Shown piece by piece: positions 50,276 through 59,469 of a stretch of 64,000 bases of DNA (position 1 is the first letter of the stretch; every line of letters begins with the position of its first letter). The notes beneath the pieces are model-generated. The model did not search any database and was not told the origin of the DNA. It saw nothing but the letters and a program-made list of their open reading frames with translations. The DNA lies in contig OX638131.1 of assembly GCA_951804985.1 (NCBI GenBank), forward strand, positions 58,434,351 to 58,498,350, in the 5' to 3' direction. The position numbers were made by a program, and so were the translations under genes. This stretch comes from Dryomyza anilis. Taxonomy: Eukaryota > Arthropoda > Insecta > Diptera > Dryomyzidae.

Positions 50276-52675
50276 CAGTAAAAACACTGTCAGCAGTTTT
50301 GCACTGCATAGTCAAACTCTTAGCGAACTTCATTTTATTACCATATACAAACATTAATTTTACCTTTTTTTGTCTGTTTGGTACATCATAACATTTTAAA
50401 GAATATGTTTCCGACATCCCCCCGAGTATGTTAAGACTAAAATAAAACAAATCTTAATATATTAATTTAATCATGATCTCATAAAGGATATATTGTTATA
50501 TATGAAAGTTCGCATACCCCAATATGACACAGGGTAAGCGTTTGAAAAAATTATTAAAATTTCGTTTAATGTCTGTGTGTTTTCAAATCAGTTTCAAATA
50601 TAAAATAAATGCTATTTTAAACGCTTTCTATTTATTTGTGAATGATATGAAAATTACATTATCATAAAAGGGCAGTGAACATTAGAAACAAAAATGTAGT
50701 GACGCTAAAAACATTATTTTTTTTATGATTGCAAGATAAACCCTTACAAAAGTATACCAACGAGCGTCCAAATCTGATAGCTTGTCGAAATCTATTAGCA
50801 TTTGGACTTCTGTGAATCTGTTAAACAATATGCCGACCGCCACGGCAAGCCGTGATTTCACTCCCGAATGGCATTCGCAAGCTTGAAATATACAAGCTTC
50901 CAAAATCACACATCCACCACATTTTGGCTGTTGTCATCGATATCGTACAGCAGCCTTGGAAGCTCTGACTTGAACTCGAAGTCAGCGAGTCTACGAAATT
51001 GGTTGGATGACACAGATGAAAAGAAAATGGAATGGAAAACTAAAATATGAATTAATACAAAGATTGTGCAAAAAAGCACGAAACTCCAGAATAAAATGAC
51101 AAAATATATCAAAAATTCACTTGTTTGAAGTTGACATATGATTTAAGTGATAGCAGCCATCAAAGTAAATAAAAGTCTTAGTATGCAGATCACAAATAAA
51201 TATTTCGACGTGTATTTTCATGTTTTTTGAGCAATCTTTGTATTGATTCATATTTTAGTTAAGCAAATTAACATTATCCTTCATAATTTTGTCCATTTTT
51301 TAAAGTTTTATTTTGCCCAGGATACAGTTTTAAGGATGTTTTGGTTATTACTAGAACAACTTTTTGTAGATACTATGTGCAATCAAATCAATACAAAATA
51401 TATTAAATATTTTACAATTTTGTTCCAATTAACCTCTCTAATACGAATACAAGCTTTAAATTCAGTAACTTCAAAAAAATATTTTGATTTTGTAAAATAT
51501 TCGGTAGCACTACTATTATTTAAGGTAATTTTTAAAATCTGGAAATATGGAAGAATTATACGTCGTTTTAATCAGAAATATCCAGTATATGTAACAATAA
51601 AAATACTTTGTTGTTCTTAAACAACAAGGCGATCAAAGAGGCGATAATATAATTTATAGATAGCCACTACTATTTTTTTTTGCCCACAGTTGAATCTTTG
51701 ATTTAATTGAAACTTTAAATAATCTCAATTTAAATCTCATCTTTACTTTTTGAAAATGTGAAATATATTCAATTTTTTTACCACATCTCTTATTGATTGT
51801 TGGGCTTAGAACACATTACTTTCGCCGCAAATTTAAGATTTATAAATCCTGATTTTCGACCAGATTCAAGTTTACTATTTAAGAAGATGGTCTCTCGAAA
51901 CCGAATTGTAACACACAAGCAAGCAATAATTGCATGCAGTGTTGAACGGTTAGCTAATTGTTAATTGTCCACAATTTCTTTTCCCACTTTTTCTAATTTT
52001 TTTTGTTGACGAATGATCGATCACTTATAACTGAAAACTAGTTAATTTTTTTGTTTGTCATAAATCAGAGAATTTTTGAATTTGTGGGATTTTGTGGAAT
52101 TTGTAAAAATACTTTCGTTTACACCCTTTAGATATTTCATAAACAATGATTTCAGTACGAATTAGCTAAAAAAAAATGAAATATACATTGTCATTATAAT
52201 TGAGATAGGTCAATTCATTGTCAATGGAAACAAACGACAGAAAGTTCATTGTACTAGAGGTACAGATAGCAGTGTTGTCACTAAAAATTATAATTATTAG
52301 TAGATTGGACAAAAAATAGTGGTAGATTTCACAAAATTATAGTAGCTTTTTATACTTTTGCAAATACGTAAAATATAGAATTTTTATATATTCTTTATGT
52401 ATATATTTGACTAATTTGATGAATAAAAAATGGCCGATATTATAATTTTAGAACAGTTCAATTGTATAATCAAACTTAAACAAATTATATATTTTCTTTA
52501 ACAAATGCTTTGGCTATTTTTATGTCACATTGCCAGACCAAAAAAAAAAATACAGAAAAATTAAACAGTATTGCCATAATTACTTATATATATATATATT
52601 TTTATTTAGTATACTAAATTAAACAATTGTTTTAAAAATTTATTAAATTAATACAAATTATAACATAATGTCCGC
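50276..52675. other. AT-rich intronic DNA, no confident gene
   Basis: The one stretch that does not look random is 50690-51020. It is GC-richer, and its minus strand gives RRLADFEFKSELPRLLYDID and, in another frame, a segment with CHSGVKSRLAVAVG and DFDKLSDLDARWYTF. These may be remains of a transposon or gene exon, but I recognise no family. A TA microsatellite lies near 52586-52600. Otherwise nothing is seen. Confidence 0.35.
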
Positions 52676-53343
52676 ATCGTCGATGAAGACGTCTTTCTGA
52701 TCCTTGTTGTTAATTTTGTTCACGAATTTCCTGTTGTGTCGCTGCAGATGTACGAAACGTGTATGGACGCACGTGCACACCTGATTTGATTTTCGACTTC
52801 TTGAAGCACTTAAATATTTTGTTGCCCAGATCTTAATTAGTTGTCATTCCTGAATTTTCAAAGTGTCCTATAACAGAAGTTTATGATCAATGAAATAGTC
52901 ATATTTTTGCAGACCACATACCAATGTGTTGTCCTGTATCCATCCAGCGCCTGTGTTTTGCTTATGTCTAGCGAATAAATTTGCATCCAGGCATGCTAGT
53001 GAATGGCGACTCCGCATCTGCAAAACAACTCCAGCGGCGCGGCGTGCATTTTTTGTTCTACAATGGCTTGGAAGACTGCACGAATGTGCGCCAATGCGCT
53101 CGATGTGTGTCTCGAATTAAAACTTTCACTATTTTTTCCATGTAACAAATCACCTTAATTACTTTCCGTTTATTTTTCTGTGGCTTCTAAAAACAACCTG
53201 CAATAAGACATTTTGTTTTAATGGAAAACATAAACAAAAATCAAACCTATAGCTATCCCCTTCTTACCTATGACGTTGGAAGAAAGTCTGCTTCCGATGT
53301 GTTTGTGAACATGCACATTTCTTTGATAGTGTGCGAACCAGTT
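52676..53343 (-). other. GC-richer island with exon-like fragments on the minus strand, unidentified
   Basis: Minus-strand open pieces include RHNRKFVNKI...KDVFIDDADI ending at a stop near 52670, and a longer one across 52880-53060 (LACLDANLFARHKQNTGAGW) bounded by plausible GT/AG sites. GTAAGAAGG near 53268 looks like a splice donor, and TATCGATG-type motifs lie just upstream at 53343-53360. A small nested gene, a gene fragment or an old transposon are all possible. I do not recognise the protein. Confidence 0.25.
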
Positions 53344-53740
53344 CGAAATATCGATGACTATCGGTTAGCGATTTTTTGCTGGGTATTCATTACATCGATG
53401 TATTTTTTCGATACATCGAATCACTCTTAAATTCATATTTGCGAATCTAAACTATCTAAATTTAATTAAATTTTATTATTTATGGAATTCTTTTTGAAAT
53501 TCAACACTTTAAATTACCATTTGCTTCATACATGGTTTTCGTGTCTTTCTCAAAATGACATAACATAGACTTAGACATTTTTGATTCCCAACGCCTTAAT
53601 TATTTTGTATAATATTTGACATATAAATCTTTTAATTTCATCAATAAATTTAAACCTAATAATTTTTCATTCGATGCATCGAAAACATCGATGTTTTTGT
53701 TCGATACATCGGAAAACATCGATGTAACGAGTCATGTATT
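53344..53740. promoter_or_regulatory. Cluster of ATCGAT motifs
   Basis: AATATCGATGAC, ACATCGATGTATT, CGATACATCGAATC and, at 53670-53730, several ACATCGATGTTTT/CGATGCATCGA palindromes. TATCGATA-like sites are known in flies as DREF-binding elements, but the palindromic arrangement fits transposon ends equally well. Confidence 0.35.
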
Positions 53741-54069
53741 ATATCGACCAAAATACCGATGTTTTTTTACTAATGAGTAAATAGAAGTCAGATTTTTTTC
53801 TTTTACTCGTTCGTGAAACTAAAAGTGTGCTTCCCTATTTATGCGAATTACGCATAAGTGAGGCACTATGAAGAAACATTTATGTGATTTTCTGAACTCT
53901 GGATTACGCATATGTTGCAAATGTTTGGTCCTATATTTCGATAATTTTTGATATCGGAATTTTTCTTATATATTTATTCCAGATTTAAAATTTTGTATTA
54001 TCTTATGCATAAATCTTGTCGTTTTTGCACAATTACTTAAATATAAATTATTAAATATAAATTATTTAC

Positions 54070-54253
54070 CCGACACTGAATTGCCTTTTTGTACCGCGTC
54101 GTGATACGAGTCGATACCACATAGCATGACGTTCTTAAATGGTATTTTAACACACCAGAGAGCTCCGCCTAATTTGCAATTTATTTGTAATGCTATTTTT
54201 TGAACAATAGACCTATTTTTATTTTCATTTGATAAGGTTTTTGAATTAATGAC
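54070..54253 (-). CDS. AGO3: AGO3 coding exon 3: MID end and start of PIWI domain
   Basis: 184 bp after a CTCTTTTCAG acceptor (AG at 54254-54255). It encodes 61 residues plus one base and continues the frame of exon 2. It has QKIALQINCKLGG and FKNVMLCGIDSYHD; the Asp of GIDSYHD (about residue 669) is the first catalytic residue of the slicer site. The exon ends NSVS plus G at a GGTAAAT donor (GT at 54068-54069), and an in-frame TAA follows in the intron. The next exon should carry the rest of PIWI, about 185 residues with the other catalytic residues. I cannot find it at lower coordinates in the window. Confidence 0.9.
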
Positions 54254-54308
54254 CTGAAAAGAGTTTAAATTATTGCTTTATTTAGATTATCTTATTATAA
54301 TAATGTAC
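54254..54308 (-). other. AGO3: AGO3 intron 2 (55 bp)
   Basis: GTACATTATT...CTTTTCAG, a short intron of typical fly size; splicing joins PSQ to VINS without loss of frame. Confidence 0.88.
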
Positions 54309-55723
54309 CTGAGATGGTATGGGCATTTCTGCACAGCATACCTTTTTAATCGCTGCATATCTATCATCTCGCATTGTTGGACATATACATACGACAATTT
54401 GAACTCCCTTTTTAATGTTATTTCTTAAAGCGAACACAAATGTATCTACACGATCATTCTCCAAAACAACAATTTTAGGTTTATTTACTTGGACTCCTAG
54501 TGCATTTGAATTACGATCCATTAGTTCTGTAAAAGACTTTGCGACTCTCGCATCATTTTTACAATGAAGAAGTATCCAGTTATGCAAATGAACCACTTCT
54601 AAAAGTTCATTATTACATGCGTATTTTGAAAAATCTGCATTCGTTCCAGCCGAAAAATTACGCTTAGCAAAATAAATATTTTCTTCTTCGAACTGTCTTC
54701 CAGTAATATATTCGCATGATCGTTTTAATGTTAGACCCCAATTATTCAATATATCTGTAGCCTCTTTATTGTTGTTTACATTGTTGTAAAATTTTTCAAG
54801 AGACAGCAGTCTTTGATTTGGAGATACTCTAGTAAATGTTGCGATTTCTCTCATAAGTTTAAAATCGGATCTCATATCATCTCTTAATCCTGTCAAATAG
54901 CAGACTTCAGGCAGCAAACAAAAAATAAAATCTTCCGTTTTCATTTCATCTGAACCTCTTTGTTTTTTAATACTTATTAATAAAGGTTGCTTTTTATCGT
55001 TAATTTCTATGTTATGATTAATACGGTAATATTCAGCATAAGATATTTCCGATGTTTTATACTTGAATGTTGAAAGAGGATTTTTCTCAAAGCATATATC
55101 ATCAATTCTATAAGTTCGGTTATTATAACGTGTTATAACAATAGCACCGAGTAGTGACTTTTTGGCATTTTCTTGAAATTGATTTCTGTTTTGTTGATAG
55201 ATTTCAATTAATATATCTAAAACAGTTTTTTGACAAAGAAGACGATGGGATACATCACAACAGAGCATTAAACCACCTTCTAATTCATCTACTGCAGTTA
55301 CATATCCGGGCCATACTTCCAATTTATGATGCGGAATAATTTTCGGCATTGTAGGATCAAACTGTTTTCGATCAAATCGTACATAATTCAATGTTTTCAT
55401 TACTCTATCGAAAAGTACGTTAAATAAATGTATGCAATTCTTAAGCGATTCTTTTCTTTTAAATAAAACTCTTATTTCTATATCTGTATTGGTGCCTTTC
55501 GAAACAAATGTTGTCAATTTATTTTCTAGAAGTATGGGCAGATATAAAGTAACGCCGTCGAACGTCTTAGTACCACCGATTTTATCTCGATGTTCATTAA
55601 GATACTTCATGCGAAGGTTTATTGAATCCACGCTGGGTGCAAACCGAACTTCATACACATATACACCTTTTTTAGAATCTGAACCCAATCGAATATAATT
55701 ACAAGCTAGTCTTACAGCGATAC
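54309..55723 (-). CDS. AGO3: AGO3 coding exon 2: N, PAZ and MID domains
   Basis: 1415 bp between TATTTAG (acceptor) and CTCAG|GTACAT (donor), frame fully open. With exon 1 it gives residues 150-621. It opens with GIAVRLACNYIRLGSDSKKG. EVWPGYVTAVDE leads into PAZ (about 312-429: TRYNNRTYRIDDI, SYAEYYRINHNI, CLLPEVCYLTGL). MID follows (about 539-621: DDRYAAIKK and EMPIPSQ, part of the 5'-phosphate pocket of the guide RNA). GGTKTFDGVTLYLPILL and FDRKQFDPTMPKIIP fit AGO3 better than Piwi or Aubergine from memory of the fly proteins. AGO3 binds mostly sense piRNAs in germline nuage and slices antisense partners in the ping-pong cycle. No break or stop was seen. Confidence 0.93.
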
Positions 55724-55782
55724 CTAAATAAAAAATTAAAGATCATATGAAAACTTATTTTTATTAAAAAAAAAAAAAATAC
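55724..55782 (-). other. AGO3: AGO3 intron 1 (59 bp)
   Basis: GTATTTTTTTT...TATTTAG; phase 1, completing a glycine codon across the junction. Confidence 0.88.
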
Positions 55783-56230
55783 CTTTTGAACCATGCTTTA
55801 AAACAGGTGGTTGAGTCTCTTCTTGATATTTTTCAGAATCGTCTTGAACTATTTCTAATTTTTTTGAATTATGGGAAACGTTTATTGCTGAATTCTGATC
55901 TTCACTCGACGAATACACGTTTTGTTGTTCTGGAAATTTAACCCTTCCACGTCCAATAGGCTCTAGTTCAGTTCCCTTGTCACATGAAGAACTATAGATG
56001 TCCATAGCTTCCAAAATTCGAGCTCGACCACGGGCAACAGATATTGAAACATTTGAATATGAAGAAGTGAGTTCGTCGATGAGTTTCCCTCGACCAACAC
56101 GTCGATATTCACCACTAGAAACCGGACTTTTGGAACCCACGCCACTATCTTTTGTTGACTGATCTGTTGTGGTCGATTCTGCTGCAGTACTTTGTATAAT
56201 GTTTCTTAAAGATATTCCACGTCCTGCCAT
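55783..56230 (-). CDS. AGO3: AGO3 coding exon 1: RG-rich N-terminus
   Basis: 448 bp, 149 codons plus one base. The start ATG (MAGRGISLRN) follows AAGAGCA. Arginine-glycine motifs at residues 3-5 (GRG), 45-48 (VGRG), 67-72 (ARGRAR) and 93-96 (GRGR) are candidate symmetrical dimethyl-arginine sites, which in PIWI proteins recruit Tudor-domain partners. NVSISVARGRARILE matches the AGO3-type N-terminus. The rest is serine-rich and polar, likely disordered. The donor is CAAAAG|GTATTT (GT at 55781-55782). An AG at 56247-56248 after a pyrimidine-poor tract suggests that a further 5' UTR exon lies upstream. Confidence 0.9.
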
Positions 56231-56869
56231 TGCTCTTGTTTTATATCTAAAAATATTTATTGTACTTAAGAAGTGCTAATTTATTATGTTCACACTTAAA
56301 CTAATTATTTTAATATAATAAAATATTCAAATCAAGCTTCTATCTCATCTGCAGAATTTACTTAAAAAAAAAAAGCGAATGTAAAACGAGTAAGAAAAGT
56401 TGAGACACATGGGTGGGACCGTATTTTCTTAGATAGAATTGTAAAGAAAATACATGGTGCTGCAAAAACATATTTTTTATAACTTATTTATTGGAGTGGA
56501 ATGTAAAACTGCACATTCTCAAACACAATCTGGCAACACTTAGAATGTTCTAGTTTTGTCAAAATCAAACGAACGTTGGAGTCTTTCGTTTCTGGCGCTT
56601 AAACAATTAACATTAACTTTTGAATTCACTCGTTTTATTATTTGTTATATTATTAATAAATATACTCCTATTTAAAGATTAAATGACTCTTACAATTAAT
56701 ACAAAGTCATAACATTATTAAAGGTGTGTTGAGAGTCAGCATTATGACAGTCACTCAAATCGTGCCATTTCATTAATTTTTCTAGTGGGTATTTGCTGTT
56801 GCTAAATATTAATTTCTAGATATTAAAATAATATTAAATGCATTCTTGTTGTTAAAAAAAACGTGAATG
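56231..56869 (-). other. AGO3 upstream region
   Basis: The first 16 bp may be a 5' UTR piece after the AG at 56247-56248. Beyond lies AT-rich DNA with no frame. The section 56500-56610 is less AT-rich and could hold a promoter or first exon, but nothing decisive is visible. Confidence 0.3.
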
Positions 56870-57365
56870 ATGTTGGTTTGATGACACATTTTTTTGTCGT
56901 TGCCAAAAGTAACGACAATTTACAGTCAGCAATTGTAACTATAAACCAAATTCGCAGCAACATCAAGTTGCTAGCTTGAAGAAAATAAGCACGTGGTTCC
57001 ATATGTTGGTAAACAAAGATGACTTCAATTCAAAGACTTTGCGATGACCTAAATTAAAAGTCATCGCAGGTTGCTAATTATGCAAGAGTTGTTTGACTTT
57101 CACGTTCAGCGTTAAGAACTCGGGTTGCGGATGGAACTTAAGTTCTTGTGATTGGCCAAAATGATGCTTCTAGACAAAAGCAGCAAAACACATTGGGAAC
57201 ATTGAAACTAAGTTTATGAATTAGTATATAAACAATAGCTTGTTCTTCTTTAAACTTTGTTAAAGAAGAACTCAAATGAGTTAAGGATTGTGAACCATAA
57301 TGGAAGGAACAAAGAAAATTAAGTAAATGTCTTTAATTATAACAGGCAAATAGGGACCTTAACAG
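56870..57365 (+). repeat. Candidate 5' LTR of a gypsy-type retrotransposon
   Basis: Immediately before GTGACGCAGTCGG (57367-57379), which resembles the primer-binding site GGCGCAGTCGG used by several insect gypsy-type elements. A TATA motif AGTATATAAAC lies at about 57221. The left limit (TGTTGGTTTG) is a guess and no second LTR was found. Confidence 0.35.
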
Positions 57366-57526
57366 TGACGCAGTCGGTTTTATAACCAAAAACTGGGAGA
57401 TAGAAGATTTTAAAATGAATAGGTAATAATTTAAATAAAATCACATTTTGGACAATTTAAATAATTTTGTTGGAAAAAACAATATAAGAAGCGGACATAA
57501 TATGTTTATCATTTTTAAAAATAGTA

Positions 57527-57890
57527 CACTAAGAAAACAGAATGTTTATGAGAGTGTTGCTGCACTAAAATACTACTCACTTCAACAATTCCATACAGGA
57601 AATACAAATAAATTTGCAGCAAAATTTTAAATAATTTGTAAACATCACATATTTTGTATTATTTGTGAGATGTTTCTTATAATCATCACGAAAAATGTCA
57701 TATTTGTGGTAGATTCACTGCAACTACTAGTGAAATAGGTGGCATTGCTGCAAATATTCCACAGATATTAATGCTTTTGTAGAAAAACTATTAATATTGT
57801 CTAAATAGCAAATATTTGACTTGAATAATTTGCAACTACAATGATGTTTAAGGCTTTAATACTTTTCATCCATCTTTCGTTTTCTTAGTG
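57527..57890. mobile_element. TA-target MITE, 364 bp
   Basis: Ends CACTAAGAAAACAG and its inverse GTTTTCTTAGTG, flanked by TA at 57525-57526 and 57891-57892. It shares its ends with the 3 kb element at 47221 and is probably a deletion derivative of that family. Non-coding. Confidence 0.8.
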
Positions 57891-58035
57891 TAGAAGCTAA
57901 GTCGGAATTCAGCATAGCAGAGAAAGAAAGAAAAATTGGAAACAGAGTTAACAGACTTGAAAAAAAAAATAATTGCCTAAGAGATAAAATTAATAGAGAA
58001 AAACTTGTGAAAATTATAGAAAACCGGAACTACAT

Positions 58036-58396
58036 ACATAGATTCACCGTAATCCTCTTGAAGTGTACGATTTAGGGCTGAGTATGATAGTATCGCAGAT
58101 GCACAAAAAAGAATTGTACAATTAGAAAGTTGAAAAGACTACTAAAGCAAAAATTAGAATTAGTAACTAACGACACATTAATACATAAGGAAGCTGTGGA
58201 TAACAGTGAAACAAGCCATATAGAAAACATGCACTTTTCTACATAAATAGATTCACCGTAATCCTCTTGAAGTGTCCGATTTAGGGCTGAGTATGGTAGT
58301 ATCGCAGATGCACAATAAATAATTGTATAATTAGAAAGTTAAAAAAAAGACTACAAAAGCAAAAATTAGAATTAGTAACTAACGATCCATTAATAC
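58036..58396 (+). repeat. Tandem duplication, about 207 bp, in the gag leader
   Basis: AGATTCACCGTAATCCTCTTG occurs at about 58039 and 58246, with the same downstream order (TTAGGGCTGAGTATG, AAAATTAGAATTAGTAACTA). The second copy is split by the hAT and resumes at 61031-61100 (AAGGAAGCTGTGGATAA). Confidence 0.8.
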
Positions 58397-59185
58397 CAAG
58401 GATTGAAACCGTAACCGAAACCGATATCCATTTAAAACCGTTTCATTTTTAAAACCGAAACCGTAACCGAAACCGTTATACGAAAATCTGAAATAAACCG
58501 ATATCCAAAACCGATATAAACGGTTTTGGTTTTATACCGGTTTAAAACGGTTTTTAAAAAAGTACAAAAAGAAACAGAAAAACATATTTTATTTTATATA
58601 GAAGATCTTAAGTAAAATGTCATTAATTAAAATTTGGAGTTCCCAAAATAAACATTTTTGGTTGTACAAAAATTCACATGTTGTTTTTTGAGAAACGATA
58701 TTTCCAAAACAACGGTATTTGGTCTAAAATTTGTTTTTTGTTTCATTAATCGAATTAACAACAAAACACCAGCAACTCCAAGCAAAATTTTTACGTTAAA
58801 AAATGATTCAAATTTTAATAATATTGGTTTTTTCTTTATTTTATTAATAAAATATATAGGGGAGCTTGGGGTAAAGTGGAACAAGTTTTGAAAAGTTCAT
58901 TTGAATATTTTTTAAATTCTTTTAAAGGATCTATTCAATAGAATACCATTTATAAGTATACTAATGGATTTTTGACTGATGTTTGAAAACAGCTCAATTT
59001 CGGACATAAACAAAACAATGGTAATGCAAGAAAAATGTAAAAAAAAATTTCAAATTATTAACATCTCAGTAACTATTTAAGGAAATACGAAAAATTAAGT
59101 GCAAGTTCGACAAGTTTAAACATTTCAAGTATAAGGCAGATATTTGTTTACATTAGTGATGATTAAACATTTCTTGTTCTTGCAT

Positions 59186-59220
59186 CTTGTTCTTGCATTT
59201 TTTTTTTTGCAAGAACAAAA
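59186..59220. repeat. Hairpin with A/T loop
   Basis: TTGTTCTTGCA, a T-run, then TGCAAGAACAA: an 11 bp perfect stem. CTTGTTCTTGCAT is also repeated directly just before it, and AGAACAAGAGCAAG recurs at about 59255. Probably subterminal sites of the hAT. Confidence 0.75.
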
Positions 59221-59355
59221 ACGAGAACAAGATCGAGATTTTGCAAAAAAAAAAGAACAAGAGCAAGTGATTTTAATGTATTTATTATGTTTTTAAGTTA
59301 ATAATGATATACAAAATAATTCATGATATTACTAAATATTGAACAACAAGTAACA

Positions 59356-59469
59356 ATGGAAAGCGTGCAAAATATTTATGAACGGAACATTAATGAAGAT
59401 GTTTTTGTCAATTCTAAAGAATATAAGCGTCTTAAAAATAAGGCCTGTGAAGCACTTTTGAAGCGGTAA
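59356..59469 (+). CDS. Short coding remnant inside the innermost hAT (37 residues)
   Basis: ATG preceded by TAACA, then MESVQNIYERNINEDVFVNS and EYKRLKNKACEALLKR before TAA. Its charged, non-repetitive composition contrasts with the surrounding AT-rich DNA. The end reads AAGCG|GTAAAT, so it could be the first exon of a spliced transposase whose remainder is deleted. I recognise no domain. Confidence 0.35.
   Translation: MESVQNIYERNINEDVFVNSKEYKRLKNKACEALLKR

Larger units (their letters stand above)
1..54069 (-). other. AGO3: Inferred AGO3 intron 3, more than 54 kb, filled with repeats
   Basis: It starts at a clean GT donor after an exon that ends mid-PIWI domain, and no continuation exon was recognised to the left window edge. 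In Drosophila melanogaster AGO3 is a heterochromatic gene with very large introns (family knowledge), which fits. Inference only: a truncated gene copy or a mis-joined assembly would look the same here. Confidence 0.55.

Noticed and set aside
51243..51620. 125-codon plus-strand frame
   Set aside because: Hydrophobic and AT-driven, no recognisable family, no supporting neighbour signal; cannot be supported as a gene.
52926..53120. 64-codon plus-strand frame in the GC-richer island
   Set aside because: Opposite strand of the more exon-like minus-strand pieces; no family resemblance.
1..54069. Remaining AGO3 PIWI exons hidden in the repeats
   Set aside because: Scanned the minus strand by eye for the tyrosine-arginine-aspartate-glycine and C-terminal aromatic motifs of PIWI domains and found none; a profile search could still find a diverged exon.
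54070..56230. Assignment as Piwi or Aubergine
   Set aside because: The N-terminal ARGRAR context, the GGTKTFDGVTLYLPILL stretch and the CGIDSYHD segment fit AGO3 better; a phylogeny would settle it.
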